Source: Daedaleopsis sinensis
Lineage: Eukaryota > Basidiomycota > Agaricomycetes > Polyporales > Polyporaceae
NCBI GenBank assembly: GCA_033807695.1
Contig: CM066302.1
Coordinates: 4,712,001 to 4,776,000, forward strand
Length of the DNA stretch: 64,000 nt
Direction of reading: 5' to 3'
Shown: piece after piece, positions 33,676-46,512 of the stretch
Numbering within the stretch: position 1 is the stretch's first letter
How the letters are laid out: every line of letters begins with the position of its first letter
Made by a program: the position numbers and the translations under genes
The notes under the pieces: generated by a model
What the model was told of the DNA's origin: nothing
The model's database searches: none
Seen by the model: only the letters and a program-made list of their open reading frames with translations

Positions 33676-36600
33676 ATGAATACTGTAAGTGTCTATTATG
33701 CGTCTAGAGACGTCACTGCAAGCTACTAATCAGCCGGATTGTGAACAGGATAAAATCGTTGCTCAGGCAAAGGCAGTACTCGTCTGATCGCCATACCCTA
33801 CTGACTTAACTCCTCGCTGTTTTAGGCTTCCCAAGCCCGTCAACTGAAGAACAAGGCGTCGGAGGACCCGGTCAACACCGAGTGGACCGACAGCAGCGAC
33901 AGCGGGAAGGAACACCAAAAGAACGAGGTGAGGGTGCCATTTACGCCCGCGGACCTGGCGGATCACACAGTTGATCCCCTCTATTTTTCCAGGCCGTGCA
34001 AGAGAAGGGCTCCAAGAAGAAGGGCAAGGCTCGTGGCAAAGGCAAGGCCCCCCCTGCACCCGTTGAGCTGAATGCCGACGTCGCTGCCGGAATCGCCGAG
34101 ACGCACAACAATGCGTCCATGGACGCTCAAGTCCTGACGGCGACGATCGGCTACGCGCGGTTCAACACGGTCGACCCGCCGCGCCCGGACGTCACTCTGC
34201 GCTTTGGCACATACAACCCGCGCGCCGTGAACACGAAGGTTGTCAAGAAGCTCGTGTCCGACTTCAACACGAGCGGCCGCCAGCCCGCGAAGGAGGCGCT
34301 TTGCGCTCTCGCCGATCCGTCCTGGATCGAACTGGACTCCCTCGCTGACAACCCCGCTACGCCGTGGGAGAAGCTCAAGGACGTCGGCTTCACGGCTGCG
34401 GTGTCCGGGCAGACCATCGACATCCTCACTGGGCAGCATCGGTCTGTCGCCGGCCGCGAATGGCGCGAGGAGATGCTGAAGGAGAAGGGGGTCCAGGAGA
34501 AGGCCCGGGACAAGGCGACGGATAAGCAGCAAGCGGAAAGCATCAAGAAAGCGGACGAGCACATCGGTGCACTGTCCGCAGCCGTCAAGACGTCGACTGT
34601 GTGGCTCACGCAGTTCCTGGATCCCAGTAAGTCGCTTTTGCTACGATAGGCGTGGATTTGGAAATCCATGACTAACGTGTTTTGTTGCAGACAAGATGAC
34701 TCCTGCCTTGAGATTGTACGTGTCCACGAACCGACGGGCCCCTCGTCTCGAGACCACGGACGAGGAGAACATGATCATGACCGTCCCCCTCATCGAGGAC
34801 CGTGTCGTCCAGTACATGGCCGCCAACCCGGGGCGGCCACGTCCAGACCCGGGAACCACCGAATGGGCGGACGAGATCGTTGCGAAGGTCATCAACTCGA
34901 CGCTGCGCAAGAATGCCATGTACCCGGTGCTTTTCTACACGCAGCCGTCGGTCACGCTGCTCCGCCACCTCGAGCGTCATCACGCGTACCGGGGCAAATG
35001 CGTGATCCCGGTCGAGACGCTGCATGCGGCGCTGCACCGGGCCAACCGGGCCACAACGACGACGACTGACGTGGGATCGGTGAGTCGTGTCCACGTTCAG
35101 AGGATAGCTTGCGCTAACCCCATGTTGCAGTGCTTCGCCGACATGCTCACGCGCGGGTTCGAGAGCCTCGAGATGATCTCTCGCACGTCCTCTCTCATCG
35201 AGCTGCCCGACTATACCCGCATCACGAGCGAGTTCGAGCCGGACGAGACCTCCGATGGCATCCCGTGGGACCAAGTCCCCCCCAGCGCGCTACCGCTCGT
35301 CAACATGCTCCGCCTGGCCACCAACCGCCCGCTCCTCATCTCCGCACGCGTGCGCAAGGACAACAAATTCCCTGACCCGGTCGAGGACAAGAAGACGTGG
35401 AAGATGGCCCAGCGCGGCCAGACAACCGAGGTCCGCCCGTCCTTCAATCAAGCGGTCCTCCGCATTCGGACAGCAGGCGAACACGTCGCCTCATTCTGGT
35501 CGCCGGCTGCGGTCGAGGTCCTGGACACCGCGTACGTGTCAAACGTCAAGAAGCACATGTCCTCTCAATTTGCGTTGTACGGTTCGAAGGAATGGGACGC
35601 TGCGATGGAGGGGTACCGTGCCCATCTGCGCGGGCAGCTCCCGGTCGTGTGGCGCAAGCAGCGGGCCGAGATCGACGCCGCGGTTCACAGTGATGGGACC
35701 CAAGGAGCGACGGACAGGGAGCGAGCACGGGAGGCTTTGCAGTATGCGCCTGCGAAGCTCAAGTTCATCCTCGACGCCATGGACGCCGGCATTCTGCAGG
35801 ACATCCCCCTCCCAAGCCCGACGTTCAACAACGAGATCCTCTCGGCCCTCAGTCCCTATGGGGCAGGTATCCGCTGGGTAAGTCCTTACCTTTCCATCCG
35901 CGCATGATAGGGCGCAGGCTACACCCCAGCTGGCGACATGCGTTGTCTGTCTATGGTCTGTGAACAGACAGACGACGCACATCCCTCCGCTATGACGGAG
36001 TAGCTTCTCGACTGCCCGCGTACGCGGGACAGCCGCGTATGCGGGCAAGCCATCCAAGGGCGAGCCTGTACGGTCTCGATTGCCCGCGTACGCCGCTGTA
36101 CCGCGTACGCGGGCAATCAATTCAAATACGCGCATGTATCGTCTCCATTGCCGATGTACGCCGGTGTACCGCGTACGCGGACATGTCATTGAGTTCGGCC
36201 TATATACTTACTCCTCACTCCTTTCCAGTTGGCACGGCTGCTAGATCCGTTCGCCGAGACGTTTGTCCGTAGCGTGGCACGGTCGAACGTGGTCTTCGAC
36301 CCATCAACTTACATCCTCTCAATCCTCCACACAAGCGGCCTTTTCACTCCATCAGGCGACATGAATACCGAGGTTTGTGATATCAAACTCATCTTGCATT
36401 TCAGTACTAACCCTCACTAGTTTTACAATTGGCTCTACGCCAATTTGGAAGACGTGCGCACCGTCGGCGCGATCCTCGAGCAGTACACAACGCCCGAGAT
36501 GCTCGAGTGCTGGGAGATGACAGCAAGCAAGTGGCTTGACGCGACCAAGGAGTTCGGGACCGACAAGTCGAAGCCGGTGGAAGACTGGGCGCGGTTTGAG

Positions 36601-38994
36601 AAGAAGGCCGGGTCGTTTGCCCTGTTCAACCGTCAGGAGAAGAACGAGGTCAGTGCGATCCGGCGGTGGATTGCAGCCGCGTTGAGCCCGCGCGCGTTCC
36701 CCAACCTCGCCGACCTCGCTCGCTGGCGGGTAGCCCGAGGTAGCACCGACCACATCCCCAAAGTCGCGGACTGGAAAGACGACTGCGACATCACGTTGCT
36801 CGAGATCGAACCCCTCACGAAGGCCTTGCCGCATCTTCCGCCTCCCAACCTCGATGAACATCCCTGTCTGCGCATGTTCTACCGCTGTCAAGGTGTCCAC
36901 CAGGAACAGCTCAAGAGCAAGCATCGCATCGCTGACATGATGGCCGTCCTGTCCGTCCTCTTCTTCAAGCACCAAATCGCGACCACCGGACGAGTTCTTC
37001 AAGTTCCTGCGGGTTCTCGCCTACGCGCTTCATTCAAGGCATTTCTCTCCAGGTTCAGCAACCAGGGGGGAGACACCTTTATGGGCACGGATAGCGCACG
37101 CATGAAGGCTTCGAAGATCGAGTGGTGCAACTGGGACGACGCGATCCTCGAGAAGATGGTCTCCGACTCGAAGACTACTTTGGGACCGCTGGATCACCAG
37201 CTCAGTAGTGTGGAGCGGACCAGCTCTGTCGCACGCAAAGTGGAGTTCGGCAAAGAGCTCGTTCAACTCAGCAAGTGGTTAGAGAAGAGCACGATCGCTT
37301 GCTGTGCTCCGTATGCGGCGGGCAACATCGAGTACAACGTCGCGCGTGCATTCGATCAGTTGCAACTGGTGATACCTCGTTAGTCGTACGTTTTGAAAAC
37401 CATCACTAACGCACGTTTTAGGCTTTGCTGCACAATGCTGACAGGATTGAAGTGCGGATGATGGGTCTTCCCAAGGAAGTACCCTACATTCCACCGTCTG
37501 ACTACGGTGTGTGCGCCAGCCTCGCAGTTCCCGTCCCGCCGTCGGTTCGCGAGGCGAACTACTTCGCGTCGATCGAGGCTTTGAAGGCAGGGGCTCCAGT
37601 CCTTGCGGAGCAGCTCTCGCAGCTGGTTGAGGATGAGGCAGCGTCGAGCCCCCGCACGTCAAACGACAAGGACGGGATCCTTCCTCAGGACGTCGGGGGC
37701 TGGCACAAGGTGTTCGACACTTCTCGCGACGACATCGTCAACGCTGCGCAAGCTGGGCTCGAGCGGTCCATCAACTCGAACGCGGTCAAAGGGGGCAAGC
37801 CTCGCAAGATCACCGAGTGCGAGCAGGACACCCGTGATCGCGCCAAGTGGTCGGACAGCTTCCGGAAACTGGAGGACGCTACTTTCTGCAACCCCGCCCA
37901 CCCGTCCGTCCAGCCGCTTGCCCAGGTACGTGGGTTTGCCCGTTCTGGCGCGATGAACGACCCTGCCCCTGGCACCAAGCATTCTCAGGACGTCGACGGC
38001 AACTCAGAGGTGAGTTTCTGTCGTTAGCGATGTGTTTTAAAATCTATGACTATGCTCACTTCTTCGTGTGTACGCAGGATGGCCAGGGATCCGAGGTTCC
38101 CGTTGATGAGAGCGAGGACGAAGGCGACAAATCCACAGCCGACCCGTCTCAAGCAACCTCTCGCATGATCACTCCCGGCGTCGATGTGTTCGGCACTCAG
38201 CCACTCGTTGAGCCCACTCAGCTCACCCCGGGCCGACCGCCTGTGCCGCGCGAGCTTCCGTTCCTTGGAAACGACGGAGACCGGGTGAGTCTCGGTGCGG
38301 CATGTCGTTTACTCGCATTCTGACCTTCACCCGCAGTCCAGCCCGGACCTGCCGCTCGGACAGGGTGCGCCAGGCAGGCGAGGGTCGCGCGCGTCGACGC
38401 CGACGAGTCCGCCACCTGAAACGGTCACTCCGTCGCTGACAGATGATCCAGACCATGCAGACGACATGGACACGGCGCCTGACGGAGTCGAATACGTCGA
38501 TCTGGACTCGGACGATCAACAGCCCCCAGTGCGCCGCGCGCAGCCCAACAGGCGGGGCAGAAGTGCCGTGCTCCCTCGCCCTGCCGGCGGAAAGTCAGGT
38601 GTGTCTCATGCTGCTGACTTGACTATTTCAGGCTTATCCACTCATTGCGCGACCCAGCTGTCGTCAACAAGCGACAGAGGGCGGAGTCGGCCGCCCAAGG
38701 CCCGGGCTCCTCTCCTCGCAGCCCGACTACCCGGCCCCCGAGGAACAAGAAGGTGAAGAAGTCCAAGGACCACGTCACGACTAGCGACGACGACGGGCCA
38801 GCGCCGACGCAGGGGGCGAGGTCGGGGTCCTCCGCGCCACCGGGTATGTACGTCTGATGACTGCACGTTGCACCGTTCCAGGTTTCGCCCTCCTCCGTCC
38901 CTCCCCACATCCGCACCTGTATTCGCATCCGCATTCGCATTCGCCGTCGCCTGCTTTGTCTCGTATATATAAAAACTGTCCAACAGAAGTGTAA
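33676..38994 (+). CDS. Gene A: large protein with ParB/Srx-like domain
   Basis: A chain of about a dozen exons starts at ATG 33676 (followed by GTAAGT) and ends at TAA 38992-38994, giving about 1,450 residues. After a lysine-rich segment (KGSKKKGKARGKGK), the region coded at about 34090-34480 reads FGTYNPRAVNTKVVKKLVSD, then VSGQTIDILTGQHRSVAGRE. This is the ParB/sulfiredoxin-fold pattern: N-P-R, helix, strand, then G-Q-H-R-x-x-A in place of the bacterial GERR/GHRR loop. The following ~900 residues are alpha-rich and not recognised. The tail is Ser/Pro/Asp-rich with basic KRQR and KKVKKSKDH patches. Introns hold palindromes of both families. ParB-fold proteins can bind DNA, cut nucleic acid or hydrolyse nucleotides; which applies is unknown. 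Confidence 0.62.
34653..34676 (+). repeat. AT palindrome in gene A intron
   Basis: TGGATTTGGAAATCCA followed by TGACTAAC lies within the intron at about 34628-34690; CTAAC is placed to serve as the branch site. Confidence 0.65.
36014..36185. repeat. GC palindromes 5-7 inside a long gene A intron
   Basis: Three copies (about 36014-36044, 36080-36117, 36148-36185), each two CCGCGTACGCGG-like arms around 4-5 bp, occupy much of a roughly 350-nt intron (donor near 35880, acceptor TTTCCAG near 36228). Other introns of the gene are 40-90 nt, so the palindromes account for the extra length. Confidence 0.75.
37381..37410 (+). repeat. AT palindrome in gene A intron
   Basis: GTTTTGAAAAC followed by CATCACTAAC makes up most of a ~43-nt intron. 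The palindrome and the branch site together are nearly the whole intron. Confidence 0.65.
38031..38052 (+). repeat. AT palindrome in gene A intron
   Basis: GTTTTAAAATC followed by TATGACTAT lies in the intron at about 38010-38077; it is a weaker copy of the family. Confidence 0.5.
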
Positions 38995-39349
38995 GAATAG
39001 CATGTATTTCGTACTCCTGCCCTTGCAGTAGACGGCTCGGTAGGCCACGGAGACAGCCGAGCGCACGCCACTGATAGAGTTAGTGACGCCGCCCAGCACC
39101 ACAGCCGAGGAGTCCCGTAGTTGCGACCACCCGGTCTCAGCGCAATATCGGCCCCGACGACACTGACATTTAACTGTTTAGCATTAACTCAGGCATCAAG
39201 TTAGGACTCCGGCTCCTCTGATCTACCACGCATATTCAACTGATGCAGCCGCTCGTCTCCAAGTCCCAGCGCCGCCTCCCAGTCCTTGCAGCTCTCCAGC
39301 AACCCCCACCACACTCGCTCCCTTCCTGCTGTCTCTCCGCAATCCTACA
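38995..39349. other. Gene A to gene B intergenic
   Basis: A 355-bp gap between co-directional genes. The last part is CT-rich (CCAACCCCCACCACACTCGC-like), typical of a fungal promoter/leader. No palindrome of either family was seen here. Confidence 0.5.
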
Positions 39350-42300
39350 ATGCCCCCTCACGCATCTACATCGTTCCGCTTCCACGACGACCCCCAGGAC
39401 GAGGAGGATGGCGTCTCCAGGTGCGTATTTCACGATAGACATGGATTTTCAAAACGATGACTAACGTCTTCTTTGTGGCAAGTTCCACCGCACAGAACGA
39501 AGATGCACCTGAAGACGGCCTGGGCCAGCGAGCGTTCGAAAACGCGGAGTCCGAGCCTGTGAACCTTCTCAACCACGACGATGCCTCCCTGCCAGCGACT
39601 CTGCAGTGCGACGACCCGGTCTCTCAAGACGCACTCACCACCGACTATTACCTAGCGAATCTCAAGGACCGCGTCGGTGCTCATGGCTACGCTGCGGCCC
39701 CCTCTCGCGACATCATGTTGAGTGACCTCCGTGCCATGCGTCGTTCCGGCAACGTCCGTGCAGCCCTCACCCTTCTCAAAGAGAAGCGGCGCCTGGTTAT
39801 TGACGACGTGTACAAACGGGCAGGAGGTCATAAGGACGCGTATTGGACCATTCCCGAGGTATGTTTTGTTACGATCGCACCGTGCACGTCCTGTAAAAGA
39901 CCGCCCATCACTAACTACATGCTACCCAGGTCCGCTTGGACTACAAGCTCGGATTGTCCGCCGAGTGCGGGTTGGACGCGGCTCTCCCCAACCTCAACAT
40001 TGAGGAGGTCCGCAACGACCCTGCTTGGACGTTCACGCTCAAGACGTCGTGCCGTTACTGGGACTACCGCGGCGACCGTGAGGTCCTCGGATTCGACCCA
40101 TCTGGACGTATGCTGTACCTCGGGAAGACACCTGCTCACGAGGACGTCTGGATCGTTCTGGCACCAGACGAGTGTGTTGGTCCTGATGCCGAGATGCAAG
40201 CTGTCGGGAAAGCTGATTCCCCAGCACGCATGGATCGTCAATCGGCCAACGTTATGTGGGCCTTCCTCGCGTACCTCTTCTCCCGTATTCGGTATAGCGA
40301 CTTCGCGCGCCGCCCCGGACATTACCCGGACGTCTCTTCTGAGAGAACGCTTGCATTGTCCACCGATATTCTGTGAGTTCCTTCTCTGCCTTTAGTCATG
40401 CTTTTCCAAATGCAGCCCTAACCCGCGAACGCGGTCGCTCCGCGTTCGCGGCGGACTGGGCTACGATACGATGCATGTAGCTCACTGGTACTGTTTGTGG
40501 GCACACTGTAATGTCCCGCGCACGCGGGTATACCGCGTCCGCGGCATTGTAATCAACGGATGTGACTTACATCGTATCCACAGGTCACGTCGAGACTTGA
40601 CGTTCTCTCTCGACCAATTTATCGAGTTGAACGAAGCCTTCAAGGATCGTTGGGAACACTGGTACACACACGCCCCCGACTCGTACAACCTCCCGGTCTT
40701 CGCTCACGCCACTCCGCTGAGTCTGATCATTATGTATGGTCAGAACCGCACAGTGTCGCGCCCTCCCGGTCGCGCGGTGGACTCTGCGTTCTGGAGGAAG
40801 GACATGGACCCGTTGAAGTTTTCGCGTATTGAATTTGCGCTCGCGACGCATTATTGGTAAGTGCTACACTCTGTCGATGTGTACGACATTACTAACTCCA
40901 GACAGTGTTACTATCCCTCCCGAATGGGAGGAACTGGATCATCAAGACATCTTTGAACAAAACGACGACGTCTACGACTCAGCCGATTCTGAACGATGGC
41001 GGCGTTTTGACACGGCAGAGCAACTAGAAGAGCTGCCTCTGTTCAATCCTCAAGACGAGGAGATCCCGATCTACAACGCGAGCGGACGCCGCATTCCCCG
41101 ACGCGCACCTCACTGCCCTGATCGAGAGTGGCCCGTGGCAGGCGTTCTGCAGGATCTTAGCAAGGTAGCCACTCTTTTCGTCGCCCCGTCCCATGTTCCT
41201 GTCAATCCAGAATTCGACGGCGAGCACCGCTTGGATCGAGGGTTCGGGCAGGGACTGGACGACGCAGACATGGACGACGTCGATGAAGAATATGTCGGTC
41301 GTCACGCCCGAGCTAACGACGTCCCGTTCACTCGCTACCCTCACTGCTACATCCCGAGTCTGGGACAATGGCAAGCTCGTGGATTCATCCAGCCTATGAT
41401 GCCCCTTCTGTACAAACTCCATCACCGTATCCGGGACGGCCCTCATCGCGGCCTGTGTGTCGAACCGGTCAGCTCACAGTGTTACAATACGCTCGCGCAC
41501 CGGGTCCGTGCGTCCTCCCGTCTACATCTCGCTCAGACTGGACCTATGACCGGACTGGTCAGCGGCGCGTACGCTCGGACATCCAAAAACGAGTCTCATG
41601 CGAATGACCTGCTCTTCTACGCCCAGAACAACCTGCCGCATCAACGACTCGCCGACCAAATCCGGGAGGCCGGAAATGATCGATACCTCCGCCTCGAGAA
41701 CGTGTTCCGCTTCCATCCGCATCGCATGGACCCCGAGCTCTTCGACGACGTGGACGGTTTCTACGACTCGGTGATCACCCCCTTGCTCGACCTCGGCGCT
41801 CACCCATCCGTGCTTGTCGCTCTGAAATCTACTTCTACACTCCTGATGCCCAAGGTGCGTGTCGCCGTCGCGACCTGCCTGCTTGGGACATTCTGACACT
41901 GTGTCACTTTGCAGATCTTCCCTCGCATCTACCTCGACGCTACGTTTCCTATCACATCTCTCATCGAGGTGCTCTGGCGTGAGCAGTTGGCTGAACCGAC
42001 CAGGCGTTGTGCAGAACAAGCGTCCGTCCGTGCGCCTCGTGTCTCTTCGTCTCGTGCATCAGGCAGTTCGAGGGCTTCACAGCCCCATTATCCGACGCCT
42101 CCCTCGACACAAGTTGCTTCGCGAGGCTCTCAACCCCGGGCCACGCAGAACGCTCAGATCGCCGCTACCCAGCGGCAGCCATGGATTCTCCGCCTCCAGG
42201 GAGCACCATCCCCTCAATATGTCGAGCTCATGGCAACCTCAGAACGTCTCCTCAACTTCGGTCACACTGGCTCAGCCCTTGTTCTCACCACTGGCCTCAT

Positions 42301-44232
42301 GAGTCGTCTATGGGCATCCCGCGCGCTGAAGGAGGGCTTCATGCCCATGTTCTCTGGCGCTCTGCAGTTCGGGGGCAGGACTAATACCCAGCCGATATTC
42401 GACCTTGCGATGTGGCCTTCCGACAAGCGCACGAACACCCCATACCTCTCGTCAAAGCGTGCGCAGCAGCTCACGTACGGCGAAGACCACTTTCAGGTAC
42501 GTTCCACTTGCCCTGCGTTTACATAGTACTGACGTTGCAACCCGAATCCTTGACTCGTTGACACACAGGGGTATCTGAGCAACTTTCAAATGCTCCTCGC
42601 GCTCGAGCAAGACATCGGTATCGCAGGCTCCCTTACGACGATGCAAGACCAACTCGTACGCGTCTGCCGCATCGCCATCGAGGCGTATCTCTCGGACGTC
42701 CGGACTCTGGTCGCCAACCACCTTGCAGCAGACGAGCTCACCACTCCGAAGGACAAGGCCCACCCTGATCGTGTGTGGATGACGACGCGACAGAACCACT
42801 TCAACGTGTGGAAGAAACTCAAACAGCCGCTAGCGTGGGGTGAAGGCACCACTAACCCGTACTGGCTGCTCTCTCGCATCGTCTATCGAGAGCGCGGTCA
42901 GTATGGGAATGGGCTAGGTCGCTCAATCAAGGACACCTGCTCACGGCGCGAGTTCGTCGACAAACTGTACACGAGCGCGACAGCGACGTCGATGCAGGGT
43001 GTTCGATCCCCTCTTTGGTCCCGCGGCCACGCATGGCCCGTGTTTCGCACCGCGATCGCGCAGTGCCTTTTCCGTCTCTCCCCTGCGGCGTCCGAGCGAG
43101 AAGCTGAAGAAGCGATCAAGGCCGCGTTGGAATCGTGCATCCGCCAAGTCGGGATCAACTTCTACCCTGACCTCGGGGAGAGTCGTGAAAGGGAACCGTC
43201 CCCGCTTGCCTGGACGCTTGTTGGCCTTCCCAATTCCGCGCGAACCCGTCTGAACGAGGAGCAGCCCATGTCGCACGAGGACCGGATGGACTTTAACCTC
43301 AACCGCAAGGTGAAGTCGACGTGGACGCAGGACGCGAACGCCCCGTGGAGCGCAAAGACGACCAGCATCGACGAGTATCATCAATACGTCAATCATGAGG
43401 CCCTCCCTGTCGACTTCGACGTCTCTACAGCTGAAGGAGATGTGCAGTGCGAGCTGACGCTCGAGTGCTACCGCTGGGCGAAGAAGTTCCTGCGCGATCA
43501 CCCGCAGGACTGGCGTGGACGACTCGCACGACACCTCGCCTTTTTGCTTGCGAAGATGGCTCCCTCGGTCTTTTGGCCTACATCAGGCAGCAAGGAAGTC
43601 CGAGACGCACTCGACGGGTGGGACAATCGCGTCCCCGAGCAGAGTATCTCGGCCCTTCGCAAGCTTCCCTGGCAGACACGCGAGAAGATCAAAGGCTTTG
43701 GTCTATCGCTGTACTTTTCGCAGGCGACAGTCGTGCTGCTGTGCTGGACGCACGAGCAGTCCCCGCTGCATACGCACATCGCCGCCAACCCGGGCGCTGG
43801 ACTCGCAGCGTGGAACAAGAAACATTGTTAGTCATGGATTTTGAAAACGATGACTATCGCGGTTTTGTCACTAACAATGACTTTCTAACAGCTGCAAAGG
43901 CGTTGACGGTGGTGAATCTCATTCGAATGGGTGTCGCGGTCGGTAAGAACAATCGCATAGTCAGTTCGGCTCGTCCTGGCATCGATTACGACGCACGCTC
44001 CAAAGATCAGCTTCAGGCGTGGTACCAGACGGTTGTCAACCAACTCAAGAACGCGCCACATGGAGCGGAGCAACTATGCTTGCTCCTGTTCGGGCCAGAC
44101 GGCGTCGCACATCTCGTCGAACAAGGCAAGCTGACCTCTCACTCTGGAGTACGTGCAGGCCGATCGAGGCGCGTCGAAGACAGCGACGAGGAAGACGACC
44201 GTCCCCGTCCCTCCAAGCGACGCCGCTTGTGA
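39350..44232 (+). CDS. Gene B: very large protein of unknown family
   Basis: About eight exons (near 39350-39420, 39482-39858, 39931-40374, 40586-40858, 40904-41853, 41914-42496, 42569-43829, 43891-44232) join to about 1,430 residues. The frames are continuous, with clean GTRNGT donors. Segments include KRAGGHKDAYWTIPE, FTLKTSCRYWDYRGD, YGQNRTVSRPPGRAVDSAFW, LRLQGAPSPQYVELMATSER, and the end EDSDEEDDRPRPSKRRRL, a probable nuclear signal. I recognise no enzyme motif, transmembrane span or signal peptide. Base use matches gene A, and both share palindrome-bearing introns, which supports a common origin. A structural or scaffold role in the same system is possible but unproven. Confidence 0.6.
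39436..39465 (+). repeat. AT palindrome in gene B intron 1
   Basis: CATGGATTTTCAAAACGATG followed by ACTAAC sits centrally in the ~60-nt first intron of gene B. Confidence 0.7.
40422..40546. repeat. GC palindromes 8-9 in a long gene B intron
   Basis: Copies at about 40422-40452 (CCGCGAACGCGG / CCGCGTTCGCGG arms) and 40514-40546 lie in a ~210-nt intron. Just 5' of the first is a partial AT-family motif (TAGTCATGCTTTTCCAAATG, about 40393). In copy 8 the arms complement each other although the central bases differ from other copies, which looks like compensatory change. Confidence 0.72.
43828..43857 (+). repeat. AT palindrome in gene B last intron
   Basis: GTTAGTCATGGATTTTGAAA begins exactly at the donor of the intron and continues ACGATGACTATC. 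This copy therefore includes the 5' splice site itself. Confidence 0.7.
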
Positions 44233-44254
44233 GTGGGTATCTCTAGCTCACGTA

Positions 44255-44448
44255 CCCCGCGCACGCCGTCGGTCCGCGTCCGCGGTATTTCTAGTCCATG
44301 GTCTGTTATAAAGACCCCCGAACGCGGTCGGTCCGCGTCCGCGGGTCCTGGCACATGTATTAGCTACAGAGCCCGTGCGTGAGTAATGACATGCGCTTGT
44401 TGTATCCAATTGAGACCTCGCGTACGCGGCTCGTCCGCGTACGCGGGC
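44255..44448. repeat. GC palindromes 10-12 between genes B and C
   Basis: Three copies (about 44255-44286, 44315-44346, 44417-44448) fill the 290-bp gap between the convergent 3' ends of genes B and C. Confidence 0.75.
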
Positions 44449-44521
44449 GTGTATGTGTGTGAGCTCAATATATCACATCATTTCTATACTAGATATAGCG
44501 GTGAGGACGACCACGTCCGAT

Positions 44522-46188
44522 TTACGAGGTCCAGTCGATATGTCTCCACATGATCCGTTCCTGACGATCCCAGTATTCGAACCATTTACCGTCTCGCAAC
44601 AGCCTGTTCACTACCAGACTACGTGCGGTGAATCGCATGCGCCCTCGTCATTAATTATGGTACATACCTGATGATGTTTGCATTGAACATGCCCTCACGG
44701 CGCAGGGCACTGCGCGCGTTCCAAACGACCTGCAACGCGTTCGCTCCGATGTAGCACTGGCCGTCCCGGAAGGCTTCAAGTGTCTCGGTCAATATTTGCT
44801 GACCCGGGGCCTGGAAGCTGTCGTTGCCGCGGATGTCCACCGGGTCGTCGTCCCACTCGATTTTGTCGACTGCAATGTCAAGGCCATAAACGATCCACCA
44901 GACCCGCCACTGTAGCGCAATCATCTCAGTTTGACACGTTGTATGTGTAGGGAGAAGCTCACCCGAGTGGCAATACGTTCGAGGATCAGTCTCATTGTCT
45001 TTGAGAACTGTTTCATATTTATCAACGTGTCGACAGGGACCACCTCGGGAACCGTCTTTGTGGTGACGAGCGTAAGCTTCTCGCCCCATCGGTATTGTCG
45101 TTCGAAGCGTCCGACGACCTTCAAGAACGCGCCCGGGCTAAGCAGATGTCAGCCAAGCTCGGCTGATTCACTGGTAGACATCCAACCTGATCTTTTCGTA
45201 CAGTGCACTCATGTGTCCCACCGTCTTGTTGGTGTAGTGGTGAACAATAACACTGTGTGTCGGCCGTCCGCTAGCTTCCTCGTCTAACTTCATAAACACG
45301 CATCCTGCACCAAACTCGAATCCTGTGAGCCGGCCGTATATTTCGACCTGCAGCGTATAGATCAGAGCGGGTCATATGGATCAGACTCGGAGCGTGAAAC
45401 TCACCTTGTTGATAGGTCGTCCCATAAAAAACCAGCGGCCTCCTGGCAAATCCGGTGGGTTCGTCTGGTCCACAAACGGAATTGAACGATGGAGCATGGG
45501 GACCGGGTCCACAACTCCTCCATCCGCCTGCGGCGCCGCGGTGATCAGACCTCTCATGAGAAAGTGGTTTTACGGCGGTCAAAGACTTACGACTATGATT
45601 CCATAATTCGTGAGCCCCATGAGACGCAGGGCGTTGGTCCCATTGACTGCGAGCGGGAGCCACGATACAAACTGCTCACGCAGTTTCTTCGGATGCTCCA
45701 TTCCCGGAGGCACTAGCGACAGGTCAGCTCTGGTTGTTCGGAACATTCGCTAGACAACTTACACAGAACAGCATTCAGATCAGGCTCCCACTCAGCCTCG
45801 CACGTCGACTCGTGCTCCTGGTCAGAAGCACTCCCGTACGGATCGTCGTCCAAGTCCGCCGCGTTGTGATGCGCGAGAGCGTCCGTGTCCATGGCTTCTC
45901 CTGCACAGTCGTCCACGCCGTTGGAGCTAGGTAGATCGCTGTGGTTGCTCGTAGCGTCGTCCTCATCCGCAGTGGCATTGTGCGGAATCGCATTTTGAAT
46001 CGCGAGCTGCTCTGCATTGCGGCGCTCGGCCTCTGATAAGAGAATAGGCATGGTTTTGAAAATCCATGTCTATCGCGTGTTTGCAATGTTTGCTCACCGA
46101 ATGCGCGTTCGATCGCCAATGCCTGATCTTCGAGCTCTGTAGTCCAGATGATAGGACTCCCGTAGTCGGTCTGGGAGTCGGATTCCAT
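44522..46188 (-). CDS. Gene C: OB-fold candidate, possible ssDNA-binding
   Basis: About eight exons, ATG at 46188, TAA at 44524-44522, roughly 420 residues. The last exon joins in phase at an ACAG acceptor (LLRDGKWFEYWDRQERIMW). After an acidic N-terminal segment (DDDPYGSASDQEHE) come HPKKLREQFVSWLPLAVNGT and RWFFMGRPINK. Then VEIYGRLTGFEFGAGCVFMK, SVIVHHY, LYEKIR, PGAFLKVVGRFERQYRWGEK and LTLVTTKTV. The alternation of strands (V-x-I-x-G-x-L, a hydrophobic strand with D, then a second G-x-F-x-x-x near 'LKVVGRF') resembles the OB folds of RPA2/Stn1-type proteins. That is pattern recognition only. It is divergently transcribed from gene D across 324 bp. Confidence 0.55.
46045..46075 (-). repeat. 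AT palindrome in gene C intron
   Basis: Read on the gene strand, GATAGACATGGATTTTCAAA followed by ACCATGCCTAT lies in the first intron of gene C. The same family thus occurs in a minus-strand gene in sense orientation. Confidence 0.65.
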
Positions 46189-46512
46189 GGTGGGGAGGCA
46201 CAAGGAGTTCCTGCTGTCCTGCAGCCCGGGCCCGGTATTTATGTCGCTATGCCACTGCTCGTCAGTAATCTGATTGGAACGTGGTGATCGCGCGAATAGG
46301 CTAATTACTTAGGGTTTCACTGAGAGGCATCTGCGTCCCGCCTCATGTGCTTGTTGTGGTAGCGCCACCGCGATGCCTGTGGCAGCCACACTGCTGTGGC
46401 TGTGCAGCGGGGGAAAATCATCCGGGCCAGCCCGGGCGCCTGTGTTTCCTATTGCGGTGGTTTACCGCAGCACTACATCTTGTCTTCGCTCTCACTCGTC
46501 AACACTATCCCC
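46189..46512. promoter_or_regulatory. Shared divergent promoter region of genes C and D
   Basis: The 324-bp gap separates the ATGs of gene C (minus) and gene D (plus). It contains no copy of either palindrome family. Co-expression of the two genes is a natural inference. Confidence 0.4.
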
